Notes: generated by a model not told the origin, from the letters alone. A stretch of DNA of 64,000 nucleotides from Cyanobacteriota bacterium (GCA_022402445.1 JAKRSF010000004.1:257876-321875); one strand, 5' to 3'. Counted from the first letter of the stretch, positions 1 through 9,177 are shown. Program-made: numbers and translations.

Positions 1-1141
1 CATTGGCTAAGTTGTTTTGGTGCATGGCCCAATTTTCAGGAAACGCCTTGCGGGTATGGACTTCTAGTGCCCGTTGGTAGGCAGCGATCGCCCGTTCCAC
101 GTTGTCTGCCTGTTCCCCTCGAATGCGATTGCGATAGGCATTGGCCAGGTTGTTTTGGGTCATGGCCCAATCTTCAGGAAACGCCTTGCGGGTATAGACT
201 TCTAGTGCCCGTTGGTAGGCAGCGATCGCCCGCTCCATGTTGTCTGCTCGTTCCCCTCGGATGCGATCGCTGTAAACAAGTGCCAGGTTGTTTTGGGTTC
301 CTGCCCACCTTTCAGGAAACGCCTCGCGGGTATAGACTTCCATGGCTCGTTCGCAGGCGTTGATCGCCCGTTCCAGGTTGTCCGTCCGTTCCCCTCGGAT
401 GCGATTGCGGTAGGCATTGGCAAGGTTGTTTTGGGTCATGGCCCAATCTTCAGGAAACGCCTCGCGAGTTCTGACTGCTAGCGTCCATTCATAGGCGGAG
501 ATCGCCTGTTCCAAGTTATCCGCCCGCTCTCCTCGGATCCGATAGAGGTAAGCATTGGCAAGGTTGTTTTGGGTTGTTGCCCATTGTTCAGGAAATGCCT
601 CGCGGGTGTAGACTTCCAGTGCCCGTTCATATGCCGCGATCGCCAGTTCCAAATTCAGCCAGCGCACCCCCAAGGGAAACTGCTGAATTAAGTTCCCGAA
701 GTTGCCAAAGGTTGCCGCAATTAATTCTGGGTCATTTTGCCCAAGCAAGCGCTGAAAAGAGATAGGAAGCGTTGACAAAAACTCTGGGTTAAACCGGTCC
801 AAATTAGCCTGCCAAAACCCATCAACCTGCGCTGGATCACCTTGGGTTTGGATAATCTGCCCCATCACCTCCCCCACAAACTGATCCATATCTTCCGCAC
901 CGCTCGCCGTGGCTGACTCCAGTCCCAACGCCTGCGCCACCTGCCCCGCAAACTGTCGCAGCCATCCGGCGTTGTTTTGACCATTTTCGGCCCTCTGGTC
1001 AGCAACCAGCCCCATCACCTCCACCAGCCCCGCATCCACCAACTTCTCGTGGGCTTGCAAGACGTTTCCCTCTTCCCCCGTCGGACAAGCCAACAACTGC
1101 TGAATCAATTGCAAATACGCTTGAATGCGCTGCTCGTCCAT
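1..1141 (-). CDS. TPR-repeat protein, N-terminal part of a probable CHAT-domain protein (runs off left edge)
   Basis: The frame is open from an ATG at 1139-1141 to the window edge, so only about 380 N-terminal residues are visible. A leader of about 165 residues begins MDEQRIQAYLQLIQQLL, a type I associate with cyanobacterial CHAT/TPR proteins. It is followed by tandem repeats built around QNNLAN, RIRGERADN, AI.AYERALEVYTR and EAFPEDWA. The repeat period is exactly 46 codons: the DNA word encoding QNNLA recurs at 11, 149, 287, 425 and 563, each 138 bases apart. TPRs are protein-interaction scaffolds, and in this architecture the C-terminus is often a caspase-like CHAT peptidase, which lies outside the window. 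The gene is divergent from xisH with a 122-base gap. Confidence 0.85.
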   Translation of the reverse strand, partial: MDEQRIQAYLQLIQQLLACPTGEEGNVLQAHEKLVDAGLVEVMGLVADQRAENGQNNAGWLRQFAGQVAQALGLESATASGAEDMDQFVGEVMGQIIQTQGDPAQVDGFWQANLDRFNPEFLSTLPISFQRLLGQNDPELIAATFGNFGNLIQQFPLGVRWLNLELAIAAYERALEVYTREAFPEQWATTQNNLANAYLYRIRGERADNLEQAISAYEWTLAVRTREAFPEDWAMTQNNLANAYRNRIRGERTDNLERAINACERAMEVYTREAFPERWAGTQNNLALVYSDRIRGERADNMERAIAAYQRALEVYTRKAFPEDWAMTQNNLANAYRNRIRGEQADNVERAIAAYQRALEVHTRKAFPENWAMHQNNLAN

Positions 1142-1263
1142 GGGGTCGCCTCAATCCTGGGGTGGAAAGTCACTAGATTCCCTCACCTTAGCCCAGGGGC
1201 CGCGATCACGCATCCAGGCCACGGGAGCAGAGTGTTAAGATCTTGAAAGCTTGCATAAACCCC

Positions 1264-1680
1264 ATGGCAGCCAAAGACCTGTTTCACGAAGCCGTCAGAC
1301 GCGCCCTAGAGAAAGAACGGTGGATCATCACCGACGATCCCCTGAGGTTCAAGTTTGGCAACGTCAACTTTCGCATCGATCTAGGGGCAGAGCGCCTACT
1401 AGCCGCAGAACGATCCGGCGAAAAAATTGCCGTCGAGATCAAAAGCTTTTTGAACCCTTCTGCTGTCACCGACTTCTATGCCGCCCTGGGGCAATTCCTC
1501 AGCTATCGCCTTGCCCTAGAATCTATCGAGCCAGACAGAGTTCTCTACCTGGCGATTCCCATTGACTCCTATCAAACATTTTTTCAATATGAATTTACTC
1601 AAATAGCCGTCGAGCGGTATCAAGTTTTGATTGTTGTCTATGACCCAGATCAGGAGAGAATCATTCAATGGATAAAATAG
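1264..1680 (+). CDS. xisH: XisH family protein (fdxN element excision controlling factor)
   Basis: The 138-residue product starts at MAAKDLFHEAVRRALEKERW and matches the XisH family in length and motifs, including NFRIDLGAERL and KIAVEIKSF. The D...E-x-K pattern resembles a PD-(D/E)XK nuclease core. In Anabaena, XisH acts with XisI and the recombinase XisF in fdxN element excision. Most genomes carry XisHI pairs without that element, and neither XisF nor the element is seen here. ATG 1264 is preferred over an upstream in-frame TTG at 1243 because it gives the family length. The 3' end overlaps xisI by 13 bases, so the two are translationally coupled. Confidence 0.9.
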   Translation: MAAKDLFHEAVRRALEKERWIITDDPLRFKFGNVNFRIDLGAERLLAAERSGEKIAVEIKSFLNPSAVTDFYAALGQFLSYRLALESIEPDRVLYLAIPIDSYQTFFQYEFTQIAVERYQVLIVVYDPDQERIIQWIK

Positions 1681-2003
1681 ATCAATACCGAAATCATATC
1701 CAGACTCTTCTTAATCAATATGCCCAGGACGATCCCGTAGAGGAAAATATCGAAGTGCAACTTATCTTTGACCGCGATCGCGACCACTACCAATGGATGA
1801 ATGTCGGTTGGCAGCAGTCCAAACGCATCTACCGCTGCATTATTCACTTTGACATTAAAGACGGAAAAATCTGGCTCCAGCAAAACCTAACTGACCAAAA
1901 CCCCGCTGAAGAATTAGTCGCCATGGGTGTACCCCGAGAAGATATTATCCTCGGTCTCCATCCCCCCTACAAACGCCCCTACACCAACTACGGCGCAGCC
2001 TAG
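1668..2003 (+). CDS. xisI: XisI family protein
   Basis: The 111-residue product begins MDKIDQYRNHIQTLLNQYA and has the family features VQLIFDRDRDHYQWMNVGW and the C-terminal GVPREDIILGLHPPYKRP. XisI is the obligate partner of XisH, and its ATG lies inside the xisH 3' end. The local sequence is more AT-rich than the neighbouring housekeeping genes, which would fit a mobile accessory pair. The biochemical role of stand-alone XisHI pairs is not settled. Confidence 0.9.
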   Translation: MDKIDQYRNHIQTLLNQYAQDDPVEENIEVQLIFDRDRDHYQWMNVGWQQSKRIYRCIIHFDIKDGKIWLQQNLTDQNPAEELVAMGVPREDIILGLHPPYKRPYTNYGAA

Positions 2004-2066
2004 GAAAACCGCCGATATAATCAAAAACAACAGCACGATGCTTTAACCGCACGGGGGCCAACGCCA

Positions 2067-2633
2067 ATGGTTGCCAACACCGACCCGAAGAATCGATGGA
2101 CCACGGCTGACCTGGAATTCTTTCCCGACACCGGCGATCGCTACGAAATCATCGACGGAGACCTCTACGTGACCCGCGCTCCCCATCACAAGCACCAACG
2201 CATCTTGACGCGCCTCTGTAGAGCCCTACCGCTGAAAGATTCAGACAACCGTAGCGGCGAGCCCATTCAAACACCGGGTCTGATCTTTGCTGGGGAAGAA
2301 AATGTAATCCCCGATCTGATCTGGATTAGTGATGAAAAATCCGTCACCTGCATTGATCCGTCGGGACATTTCACGGCGGCCCCTGAATTGGTGGTTGAAG
2401 CTATTTCCCAGAGTTCCCAAGATATTGCCCGCGATCGCCAAGTGAAACTCAAACTCTATTCCCGAGTTGGCGTGCGGGAATATTGGATCATCGATTGGCA
2501 ACAGCAAACCGTTGAGATCTACCGACGATCGCAGGCCCGCCTAGAATTAGTCTTCACCCTCTTTGCAGAAGACGAACTCACCTCGCCCCTCTTCGCCGAC
2601 TTTTCCCTCAAGGTGTCTGAGCTGTTTGATTAA
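2067..2633 (+). CDS. Uma2 family endonuclease-like protein (DUF820)
   Basis: The 188-residue product has the Uma2 fold signature: a start region RYEIIDGDLYVTRAPHHKHQ, then VIPDLIWIS (acidic residue of a PD-(D/E)XK core), ELVVEAISQSS, and D..VKLKLYSRVGVREYWIID. Uma2 proteins are very numerous in cyanobacteria and are predicted nucleases of unknown physiological role. A TATAAT hexamer at 2016-2021 could be its -10 element, suggesting transcription separate from xisHI. A second Uma2 gene lies at 58543-59124. Confidence 0.9.
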   Translation: MVANTDPKNRWTTADLEFFPDTGDRYEIIDGDLYVTRAPHHKHQRILTRLCRALPLKDSDNRSGEPIQTPGLIFAGEENVIPDLIWISDEKSVTCIDPSGHFTAAPELVVEAISQSSQDIARDRQVKLKLYSRVGVREYWIIDWQQQTVEIYRRSQARLELVFTLFAEDELTSPLFADFSLKVSELFD

Positions 2634-2664
2634 TGGGAACTGACGGGGTTTCAGACGATCGCCC

Positions 2665-3174
2665 CTAATCCGCCACCACCCGCAGCAGCCACACAAACAT
2701 CACCCCCAACAGGGCATAGGTCCCCATGGCGATCAACGCATTGAAATCTATGGTGTAGCGATCAGCAAAGGTGGGATTGGTGAACAAATTACTGAAGGGA
2801 GCCACATACGGCCCCGACAGGCTATTAATGCCCTGGGCGAAGACATTATTCGGATTTGCGCCAAATAATTGCAGGACAAAGCGCATCCCCAGCAGGATTT
2901 CTAGCGCCCCAATGAGATAAAAACAGCCCCGTTTTACCCGGCGGATAATTTCATTGCGCCGCGCGATCGCCAGTTGCCGTTCCTCCTCCCGCAGGCGACG
3001 CTCTTCCGCCCGCAGTTGCATTTGGTAGAGCCGCTGGGCTTCGGGGGCCGAATCGCCAGCAAAATCACCGCGCGGTCCGTCCAGATCCGGGCGCTGGGCA
3101 CCGCGATCGCGCGGCAGATCCGCATCATCGTAGGGATTGTTGGGGGGCTCTTGGCCGGGATAGTCGCCGCGCAT
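2665..3174 (-). CDS. YGGT family membrane protein with charged N-terminal extension
   Basis: A 169-residue protein. Residues 1-80 are hydrophilic, rich in Asp, Arg and Pro, with a Glu/Arg-rich probable coiled coil (LRAEERRLREEERQL). Two hydrophobic segments follow, GCFYLIGALEILLGMRFVLQL and ALIAMGTYALLGVMFVWLL, separated by a loop containing GPYVAPFSNLF. This layout fits YGGT-type integral membrane proteins, which in cyanobacteria and plastids are linked to thylakoid or cell-division functions. The frame is open further upstream into the ClC gene; ATG 3174 (MRGDYPGQ) avoids that overlap. Confidence 0.75.
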   Translation of the reverse strand: MRGDYPGQEPPNNPYDDADLPRDRGAQRPDLDGPRGDFAGDSAPEAQRLYQMQLRAEERRLREEERQLAIARRNEIIRRVKRGCFYLIGALEILLGMRFVLQLFGANPNNVFAQGINSLSGPYVAPFSNLFTNPTFADRYTIDFNALIAMGTYALLGVMFVWLLRVVAD

Positions 3175-3250
3175 GGCACCGGGGGGCAGGGATAGTCCCC
3201 ATTCTGCCCCCCCGATGGCCCCGTAACAAGAACCGAATGGCCCAGATCGA

Positions 3251-5998
3251 CTACCGGGCCGCCCGCACAATCAGCGTAGTGCCCCGGTGGCGACGGGCGA
3301 CGATCTTGGGCAAATTGCCGTGGAGCGCCCGCTGCAACAGGCTGTCACGACTTGCGCCGATCGCGATCGCATCGCAGAAATGTTCATCCGCCAGGGCCAG
3401 GATCGTCTCCGCGATTTGGGTGCCCTGGGAGCAGACCGCCCGCGTGGGCACCCGCCGACTCAGCCGCCGCCATGCCCGATCCATCGTCTGCGTTTCCACC
3501 GGCCCCGACTCCGGCGTATGGACCTGACACAAAATCACCTCCGGCGTTTGGCTGAGTTTTGCCAGTCCCGGCATCAGTTGCAGCGCCCGCTGGATATTCG
3601 GGCCGCCGCTGACGGGCACCAGCCACCGATCCAGGCGCGGTTGTGGATACAAATCCCGCAGGGGCGCATGGGGCCGCCGCGCGATCGCGGCAAACACCTC
3701 CTGGGACCATTTCACCAGCAGCACATCACAGGGGGCTTGGCTGATCAGATCATCCGTCACCGTCCCAAAGGCCCGATCCGCCGGAGCCTGCTCCCCCTGC
3801 CAGCCCAGCAAAATGCCATTGGCGTGGCTGCCGTGGATCGTCTCCAAAATCGCCTGGGAAATATTGTGGGTCGTGCGCGCCTGCACATGGATCGGCACCT
3901 GCCACCGCTGGCCGATCGCCACGGCATCATCGAGCCAGGGACGAAACCGGTTCAAATCCACCACCGCCTCCGATGGGGGCCGCCCGTTCGGCACCGGCAC
4001 CACATGCAAACATTCGATCGCGTACTGCCGCTCCTGGGCGATCACCAGGGCCAGCCGCAGCATCGCCCCCGCCGTGTGGGGATTCGCCAGGGGCACCAGC
4101 AACAGCCCCCGCCCCGTCTTCGGTGCCCGCACCCGATAGACCCCATAGGACGGATGCATGGCCCTCGGGCGATCGCGGCGCGGCTCATCCCCCAAGGATT
4201 GCGACTCCAGCCGCAGCAGATCCGATCGCGTCACAATGCCCACCAGCCGCCGCCCCTCCAGCACCGGCAACCGGCTGAGGCGATAGCGACTGAACAGGTA
4301 GCGCACATCCGCCAAACTGTCGTCCACCTGCACGGCCATCGGGTGCGGCGTCATCAGTTCCGTAATGGGCGCATCGGGATCTAATCCGTTATCGGTGGCC
4401 TCCGTTAGGTCCGTTTGGGTGAGAATGCCGATCAGCTCCCCCCCCCGCATCACCGGAAAGCCGCGATGGTGCGATCGCTGGAACGTATCGAGCACCTCCG
4501 TCGCCGTCAGGGTGGCATCGAGGGTTTCCACGGGGCTGTGCATGGCGTCCTGGGCCTGGAGGGCCGCGAGGCGATCGGCGGGGCGACTCCCCTCCGTCGG
4601 ATCAATGCCCCGCAGGGCCAGCAGCCGCCCATAGAGAGATCCCGGATCCACACTTTCCGCCACCAGATAGGACACAACGACCGCCATCATCAGGGGCAGG
4701 ACCACATTAAAATCCGCCGTCATTTCAAAGACGATCGCGATCGCGGTGATCGGCACCCGAGAGACGGCCCCAAAAAATGCCCCCATCCCCACCACCGCAT
4801 AGGTGGCCGGTTCCACCCCCTCCACCAGGCGATCGCCCAGGACCGCCACCAAGGATCCCAAGGACGCCCCCAGCATCAGCGACGGCGCAAACAGCCCCCC
4901 CGTTGCGCCGGAGCCAAAGGCCAGAAGTGTGAGCAGAAAATAGAGGCCGAAGGTGGCCAACTTAATGGGCCAGTCCCCCACGCTGTCCCCCACCAGGGAC
5001 TCGCGCATCCAACTGTAGTTCCAGTAGCCGCTGGGCAGCAGGGCCATAATGCCGCCGGTCACCAGCCCCGCGAGGCCCATCCGCAGGGGGAGCGATCGCC
5101 CCAGCAGACCGGGCAGCCGTTGACCTAGGCGCAAACTGGCCAAAACGCCGCGATTGAACCAGGCCCCCAGGTAGCCCGCCATGAGGCCCAACAGCAGATA
5201 GGCCGGGATTTCCGCCGGATTGAAGGCCGTCACCGCCCGCCCCACGTTCAGGTTCACCGGCAGCGCTTCGCCCCCGAGGATGCGCGCCACCACGGCCCCC
5301 ACGAAGGACGCCAAAATCGCCGGTCCCATGGTCAGGCCCGACACGTCCTGCAACAGTTCTTCAATGACGAACAGCACCCCCGCGATCGGCGCATTGAAGC
5401 CCGCCGCCAAGCCCGCCCCGGCCCCCGCCGCGATCGCCTGGCGTCGATAGTCCGGCGAGGTGGGAATCCAATAGCTCAACTGGGCCGCCAGGGCCGCCCC
5501 CACCTGGACCGTTGGCCCCTGTCGCCCCAGGGTCAGGCCGGAGCCTAGGGTGAGAACCGTCGCCAGCATTTTTGTGACCGCCAGCCGCAGGGCCGCCACC
5601 ATGGGCCGTCCGGTCAGGGCCGCCTTCACCTGGGGAATGCCGCTCCCGGCGGCCTCCGGCGCAAACCGCTGCACCAGCCACCCCGCGATCGCGCAGCCCG
5701 CCAACCCCACCAGCGGCAGCACCAGCCAGGGGGGCCAAGCACCGGAGGCCATCTGCACCCGCCAGGTGCCCACCAGGGCGGAGCCCCATTTCAGGAAAAA
5801 AGCCGCCAAACCCGCCACCAGCCCAATGGTGCAGGCTTCAATCAGGGCCAGGGTCTTGGGCCGCAGCAGGGGCAGCCACAGCCACCGCCCGCGATCGCGC
5901 AGCGATCGCCCCAGATGCCGCAAACCCTCGACCCGGGATCCCCTCGGGGGGGCCGCTCCCGGTTGCCCGGTGCCAAAGCGCTGCCCAAACGGTGCCAC
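3251..5998 (-). CDS. ClC chloride channel/transporter with CBS pair and two C-terminal Usp domains
   Basis: The 915-residue protein has three parts. Residues about 45-455 are a ClC membrane core with GSGIPQVKAAL, GRQGPTVQVGAAL, GFNAPIAGVLFVIEE and a helix-R LYGRLL. A CBS-domain pair follows (TATEVLDTFQRSHHRGFPV and DVRYLFSRYRLSRLPV). Two universal-stress-protein-like domains then begin near GRGLLLVPLANP and DRWLVPVSGGPN. Family members move Cl- alone or exchange it for H+, and CBS/Usp domains usually bind adenine nucleotides. The gating glutamate of the GREGP motif is Gln160 here (codon CAG, 5519-5521), while the inner glutamates in VIEE are kept. Convergent with nothing; pmbA lies upstream on the same strand. 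Confidence 0.93.
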   Translation of the reverse strand: MAPFGQRFGTGQPGAAPPRGSRVEGLRHLGRSLRDRGRWLWLPLLRPKTLALIEACTIGLVAGLAAFFLKWGSALVGTWRVQMASGAWPPWLVLPLVGLAGCAIAGWLVQRFAPEAAGSGIPQVKAALTGRPMVAALRLAVTKMLATVLTLGSGLTLGRQGPTVQVGAALAAQLSYWIPTSPDYRRQAIAAGAGAGLAAGFNAPIAGVLFVIEELLQDVSGLTMGPAILASFVGAVVARILGGEALPVNLNVGRAVTAFNPAEIPAYLLLGLMAGYLGAWFNRGVLASLRLGQRLPGLLGRSLPLRMGLAGLVTGGIMALLPSGYWNYSWMRESLVGDSVGDWPIKLATFGLYFLLTLLAFGSGATGGLFAPSLMLGASLGSLVAVLGDRLVEGVEPATYAVVGMGAFFGAVSRVPITAIAIVFEMTADFNVVLPLMMAVVVSYLVAESVDPGSLYGRLLALRGIDPTEGSRPADRLAALQAQDAMHSPVETLDATLTATEVLDTFQRSHHRGFPVMRGGELIGILTQTDLTEATDNGLDPDAPITELMTPHPMAVQVDDSLADVRYLFSRYRLSRLPVLEGRRLVGIVTRSDLLRLESQSLGDEPRRDRPRAMHPSYGVYRVRAPKTGRGLLLVPLANPHTAGAMLRLALVIAQERQYAIECLHVVPVPNGRPPSEAVVDLNRFRPWLDDAVAIGQRWQVPIHVQARTTHNISQAILETIHGSHANGILLGWQGEQAPADRAFGTVTDDLISQAPCDVLLVKWSQEVFAAIARRPHAPLRDLYPQPRLDRWLVPVSGGPNIQRALQLMPGLAKLSQTPEVILCQVHTPESGPVETQTMDRAWRRLSRRVPTRAVCSQGTQIAETILALADEHFCDAIAIGASRDSLLQRALHGNLPKIVARRHRGTTLIVRAAR

Positions 5999-6063
5999 GG
6001 TTTTGTTTCGATTTCTGGGATAAGTGATCGCGGGAGAACTTTAGGACGCCATGCGATCGCCCC

Positions 6064-7431
6064 CTAGCCCGATCGCCCCGTCACCGACAGGCCCTCCACC
6101 GCCATCGACGGGGTGCGGCAGGAGCCATTCCAGTCCGCATCACCCCCCAACAGGGTCACCTGCTTGAGGGCGCTGTAGACATTGCCCGCCACCATGGTGT
6201 CCTTGACGCGGCCAATGATTTCGCCATTGCGGACCCAGTAGCCCAGATCCACATTGATGGAAAAGTCGCCGGAGATGCCCGGTCCGCCGCCGAGGATTTG
6301 ATCCACCACCAGGCCGTTGCCCAACTGTTTAATTAAATCCTCCAGGGTGCCGTAACCCGGAGCGATCGCGAAATTGAACAGTCCCGGCGTCGCATAGCTG
6401 CCCAGACCGGGCCGGAAACCGTTGCCCGTGGTGCCCATGCCCAGCCGCCGCCCGGTGGTGCGATCGCAGTAGAACGATTTCAAAACGCCCCGATCAATAA
6501 ACGTCAACGCCCGCGTGGGGGTGCCCTCATCATCAAAGGGGCAACTGTACGGCCCCTCCGTCGGCACCTGGGCGATCGTCAGTTTGTCCGACAGCACCAC
6601 CTCCCCCAGGCGACTGTCCGCCAGCATCCCCTGGCCGGAACCGCTGCGCCCCCCCCAGGGGGACGATCCCTCAAATACTTGCTTACCATTGAGGGCCGCC
6701 TGGACCGTGCCCCAGAGCATATCCGCCGCCTTCGAGGTGAACAGCACCGGCACCCGGCGATCAGTCACCGCCGCCGCCTCCGATGCCCAGGCCAGCCGCT
6801 GGATCAACTGCCGCGCGATCGCGTCCGGCGACAGGCCATCCCGCTGGGTTTGCCCATCGGAAACATAGAGAAAATCATCGCCGCGCACCCATTCCGTGGA
6901 CATGAAACAGCCCAAGGTCGTGTCGCTATAGCCGCAGTCGAGCCCTTTCGAGTTAACCAGGCGCGTCGTTTCCAGGTCACATTCCCACTCCGCCGAGCAC
7001 AGCACCTCCGGGTACACGTCCCGCACCGCCGCGATCGCTGCGCGGCCCCATTCAATGCACTGCTCCACCGGTACCGGCCGCCCCAGGTCCGGATAAACCG
7101 CCGTGGCCGTCCCGTCCGCCAGATCAATCTCCTCCGGCTCATTGAGATCACTGAGGGCCAGCGCCCGCGCCACCAGCACCGACGCCTCCACCGGCCCATA
7201 GGCCACCGCCAGCCCCGGTCGCCCATCGCGCCAGAGCCGCAGGGCCGTCCCCGCCGACTGGGCACTCTCGATTTGCTTGAGACGGTTCGCCTCAAAAAAA
7301 ACCGGCCGCGACAGGGACTGGGACTGAAACACCTCCGCCGCCTGGGCCCCCGATCGCAGGGCCTGTTCAATCAACGCTTCGGGGACGAGCCCCGGGGCAG
7401 CCCCCTGTTCCGATCGGTGTTGAGACCCCAT
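6064..7431 (-). CDS. pmbA: TldD/PmbA family protein, PmbA (TldE)-like
   Basis: The 455-residue protein matches the PmbA/TldE branch of the TldD/TldE metalloprotease family. The N-terminal segment has ALIEQALRSGAQAAEVF and LRLWRDGRPGLAVAYG. The centre has VLFTSKAADMLWGTVQAALNGK. The C-terminal half has DDEGTPTRALTFIDRGVLKSF and GDFSINVDLGYWVRNGEI. No HExxxH zinc motif is present, as expected for the non-catalytic partner; TldD itself is not in the window. The E. coli complex processes peptides such as microcin B17 and CcdA. The cyanobacterial substrate is unknown. Divergent from guaB3 across a 278-base gap. Confidence 0.9.
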   Translation of the reverse strand: MGSQHRSEQGAAPGLVPEALIEQALRSGAQAAEVFQSQSLSRPVFFEANRLKQIESAQSAGTALRLWRDGRPGLAVAYGPVEASVLVARALALSDLNEPEEIDLADGTATAVYPDLGRPVPVEQCIEWGRAAIAAVRDVYPEVLCSAEWECDLETTRLVNSKGLDCGYSDTTLGCFMSTEWVRGDDFLYVSDGQTQRDGLSPDAIARQLIQRLAWASEAAAVTDRRVPVLFTSKAADMLWGTVQAALNGKQVFEGSSPWGGRSGSGQGMLADSRLGEVVLSDKLTIAQVPTEGPYSCPFDDEGTPTRALTFIDRGVLKSFYCDRTTGRRLGMGTTGNGFRPGLGSYATPGLFNFAIAPGYGTLEDLIKQLGNGLVVDQILGGGPGISGDFSINVDLGYWVRNGEIIGRVKDTMVAGNVYSALKQVTLLGGDADWNGSCRTPSMAVEGLSVTGRSG

Positions 7432-7709
7432 AAGGCAAATCAGGCAAATGTCCTATTTAATGTCGAGTGGGCCGCCGCGATCGCCGCATCCCTTGGCCCC
7501 CGATTCCGTTCCGGCCACCGCCACACGGGTCGCCCATGGCCCCGGCGAATGCCCCAAATTGTACCCCCCCGTGCGATCGCGCGGCCCACAGCCATCCCTT
7601 CGATCAGCGGATCTCGAAATCGTCCCAACCCACCGCCGCCACCGCGATCGCGCAGACTGCTAGATTTGATACCCTAGCTTAAATACGACGTTGGGAGCGA
7701 GACAGCGCA

Positions 7710-8873
7710 GTGGATATTCAACTTGGACGGGGCAAAACCGCGCGCCGCGCATACGGCATTGACGAAATCGCGCTTGTGCCGGGTCCAAGAACCCTTGACC
7801 CGAGCCTTGCCAACACCCGCTGGACCATCGGCGGCATCGAGCGCGACATCCCCATCATCGCCAGCGCCATGGACGGCGTGGTGGATGTGAATATGGCCGT
7901 GCGTCTCTCCCAGCTCGGCGCGATCGGCGTCATCAACCTCGAAGGGGTCCAAACCCGCTACGACGATCCAAACCCCCAACTCGATCGCATCGCCGCCGTC
8001 GGCAAAGACGAATTCGTCGGCCTGATGCAGGAACTCTACGCCGAACCCATTAAAGAAGACCTGATCGCCAAGCGCATCCGCGAAGTCAAGGAGCAAGGGG
8101 GCATCGCCGCCGTCAGCGCCACCCCCGCCGCCGCCCTCAAGTTTGGCAGCGCGATCGCCGAAGCCGGAGCCGACCTACTCTTCATCCAAGCCACCGTCGT
8201 CTCCACCGCCCACCTCTCCCCCGAGGCCGTCACCCCCCTGGACCTAGCCAAATTCTGCCAGGACATGCCCATGCCCGTGGCCCTGGGGAACTGCGTCACC
8301 TACGAAGTGGCCCTGAATCTGATGAAAGCCGGAGCCGCCGCCGTCATGGTGGGCATTGGCCCCGGTGCCGCCTGCACCTCCCGGGGCGTCCTGGGCGTCG
8401 GCGTGCCCCAAGCCACCGCCGTATCCGACTGCGCCGCCGCGAGGGATGACTACTTCCGCGAAACCGGCACCTACGTGCCCATCATTGCCGATGGGGGCCT
8501 GGTGACCGGCGGCGACATCTGCAAGTGCATCGCCTGCGGGGCGGATGCGGTGATGATCGGCTCCCCCTTTGCGCGGGCCGCCGGGGCACCGGGGCGCGGC
8601 TTCCACTGGGGCATGGCCACCCCGAGCCCGGTCCTGCCGCGCGGCACCCGCATCAATGTGGGCACCACCGGCACCCTCGAAGAAATTCTGGTGGGTCCCG
8701 CCAAGCTCGACGACGGCACCCACAACCTGCTCGGAGCCCTCAAAACCAGCATGGGCACCCTCGGGGCGAAGGATCTTAAGGAAATGCAGCAGGTGGAGGT
8801 GGTGATTGCGCCCTCGTTGCTGACGGAGGGCAAGGTGTACCAAAAGGCCCAGCAGCTTGGCATGGGCAAATAG
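7710..8873 (+). CDS. guaB3: GuaB3 family IMP dehydrogenase-related protein
   Basis: The 387-residue TIM-barrel protein starts at GTG 7710 ([19 protein letters not shown]). It keeps the IMPDH/GMPR active-site loop [21 protein letters not shown] region with Cys222, then [20 protein letters not shown] and [12 protein letters not shown] domains are absent, as is typical of GuaB3, a paralogue found in cyanobacteria and actinobacteria. Work on the Synechocystis enzyme reported GMP reductase activity, so a purine-salvage role is more likely than IMP dehydrogenase. trxA follows in the same direction, an arrangement common in cyanobacteria. Confidence 0.93.
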   Translation: MDIQLGRGKTARRAYGIDEIALVPGPRTLDPSLANTRWTIGGIERDIPIIASAMDGVVDVNMAVRLSQLGAIGVINLEGVQTRYDDPNPQLDRIAAVGKDEFVGLMQELYAEPIKEDLIAKRIREVKEQGGIAAVSATPAAALKFGSAIAEAGADLLFIQATVVSTAHLSPEAVTPLDLAKFCQDMPMPVALGNCVTYEVALNLMKAGAAAVMVGIGPGAACTSRGVLGVGVPQATAVSDCAAARDDYFRETGTYVPIIADGGLVTGGDICKCIACGADAVMIGSPFARAAGAPGRGFHWGMATPSPVLPRGTRINVGTTGTLEEILVGPAKLDDGTHNLLGALKTSMGTLGAKDLKEMQQVEVVIAPSLLTEGKVYQKAQQLGMGK

Positions 8874-8953
8874 GCCAACCCCCCGGAGCCCTTCCCTATA
8901 CAATGGAAAGTAGCGGAGACGCATGTTTCCGTTCACTCCTCACACCACTTTTT

Positions 8954-8982
8954 CGCCTGGGCTACGGCTCGGGCGTTTTTTT
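8954..8982 (+). terminator. Rho-independent terminator of guaB3
   Basis: An 8-bp stem (8955-8962 with 8967-8974, two G-U pairs) is closed by a UACG tetraloop, extended by an outer C-G pair, and followed by seven T at 8976-8982. It lies 80 bases past the guaB3 stop. The rest of the 304-base guaB3-trxA gap holds the trxA promoter described separately and no gene. Confidence 0.8.
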
Positions 8983-9131
8983 GGCTTTTTGGGGGGTGGT
9001 GGGCCGCGATCGCGGCGGCATCGGCCCAAGGCAGCGGCCCCCGCCCCGGAGGTGGTCAAGGCTCCGGAGCCCTGAAAAATTGACAGCCCCAGGGGCGATC
9101 GCGGGGCTCAGGCGTTGTATTGCCACCCGAT

Positions 9132-9140
9132 TGGTATACT
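9132..9140 (+). promoter_or_regulatory. Probable trxA promoter (extended -10)
   Basis: TGG followed by TATACT (9135-9140) forms an extended -10 element 38 bases before the trxA ATG. A weak TTGTAT at 9115 sits 14 bases upstream. A perfect TTGACA at 9080 is too far (49 bases) to pair with it. It lies downstream of the guaB3 terminator, so trxA probably has its own transcript. Confidence 0.5.
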
Positions 9141-9177
9141 ATGAGGCTATATCGCAGTCATTGAAGGATCGCCTGGC

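Noticed and set aside
1-700. Possible CRISPR-like periodic repeat
   Set aside because: The 138-base period is an in-frame protein repeat with no spacers; it encodes TPR units.
1264-2003. Part of an fdxN-like excision element
   Set aside because: No recombinase gene or direct-repeat boundary was visible in the window.
3287-4384. 365-codon plus-strand reading frame
   Set aside because: It lies wholly inside the ClC gene on the other strand and reads as Arg/His/Pro-rich antisense sequence.
6679-7677. 332-codon plus-strand reading frame
   Set aside because: It is the antisense shadow of pmbA and runs into non-coding sequence.
9080-9085. Perfect TTGACA as a -35 box for trxA
   Set aside because: It is 49 bases from the TATACT -10 element, far outside the usual 16-18.
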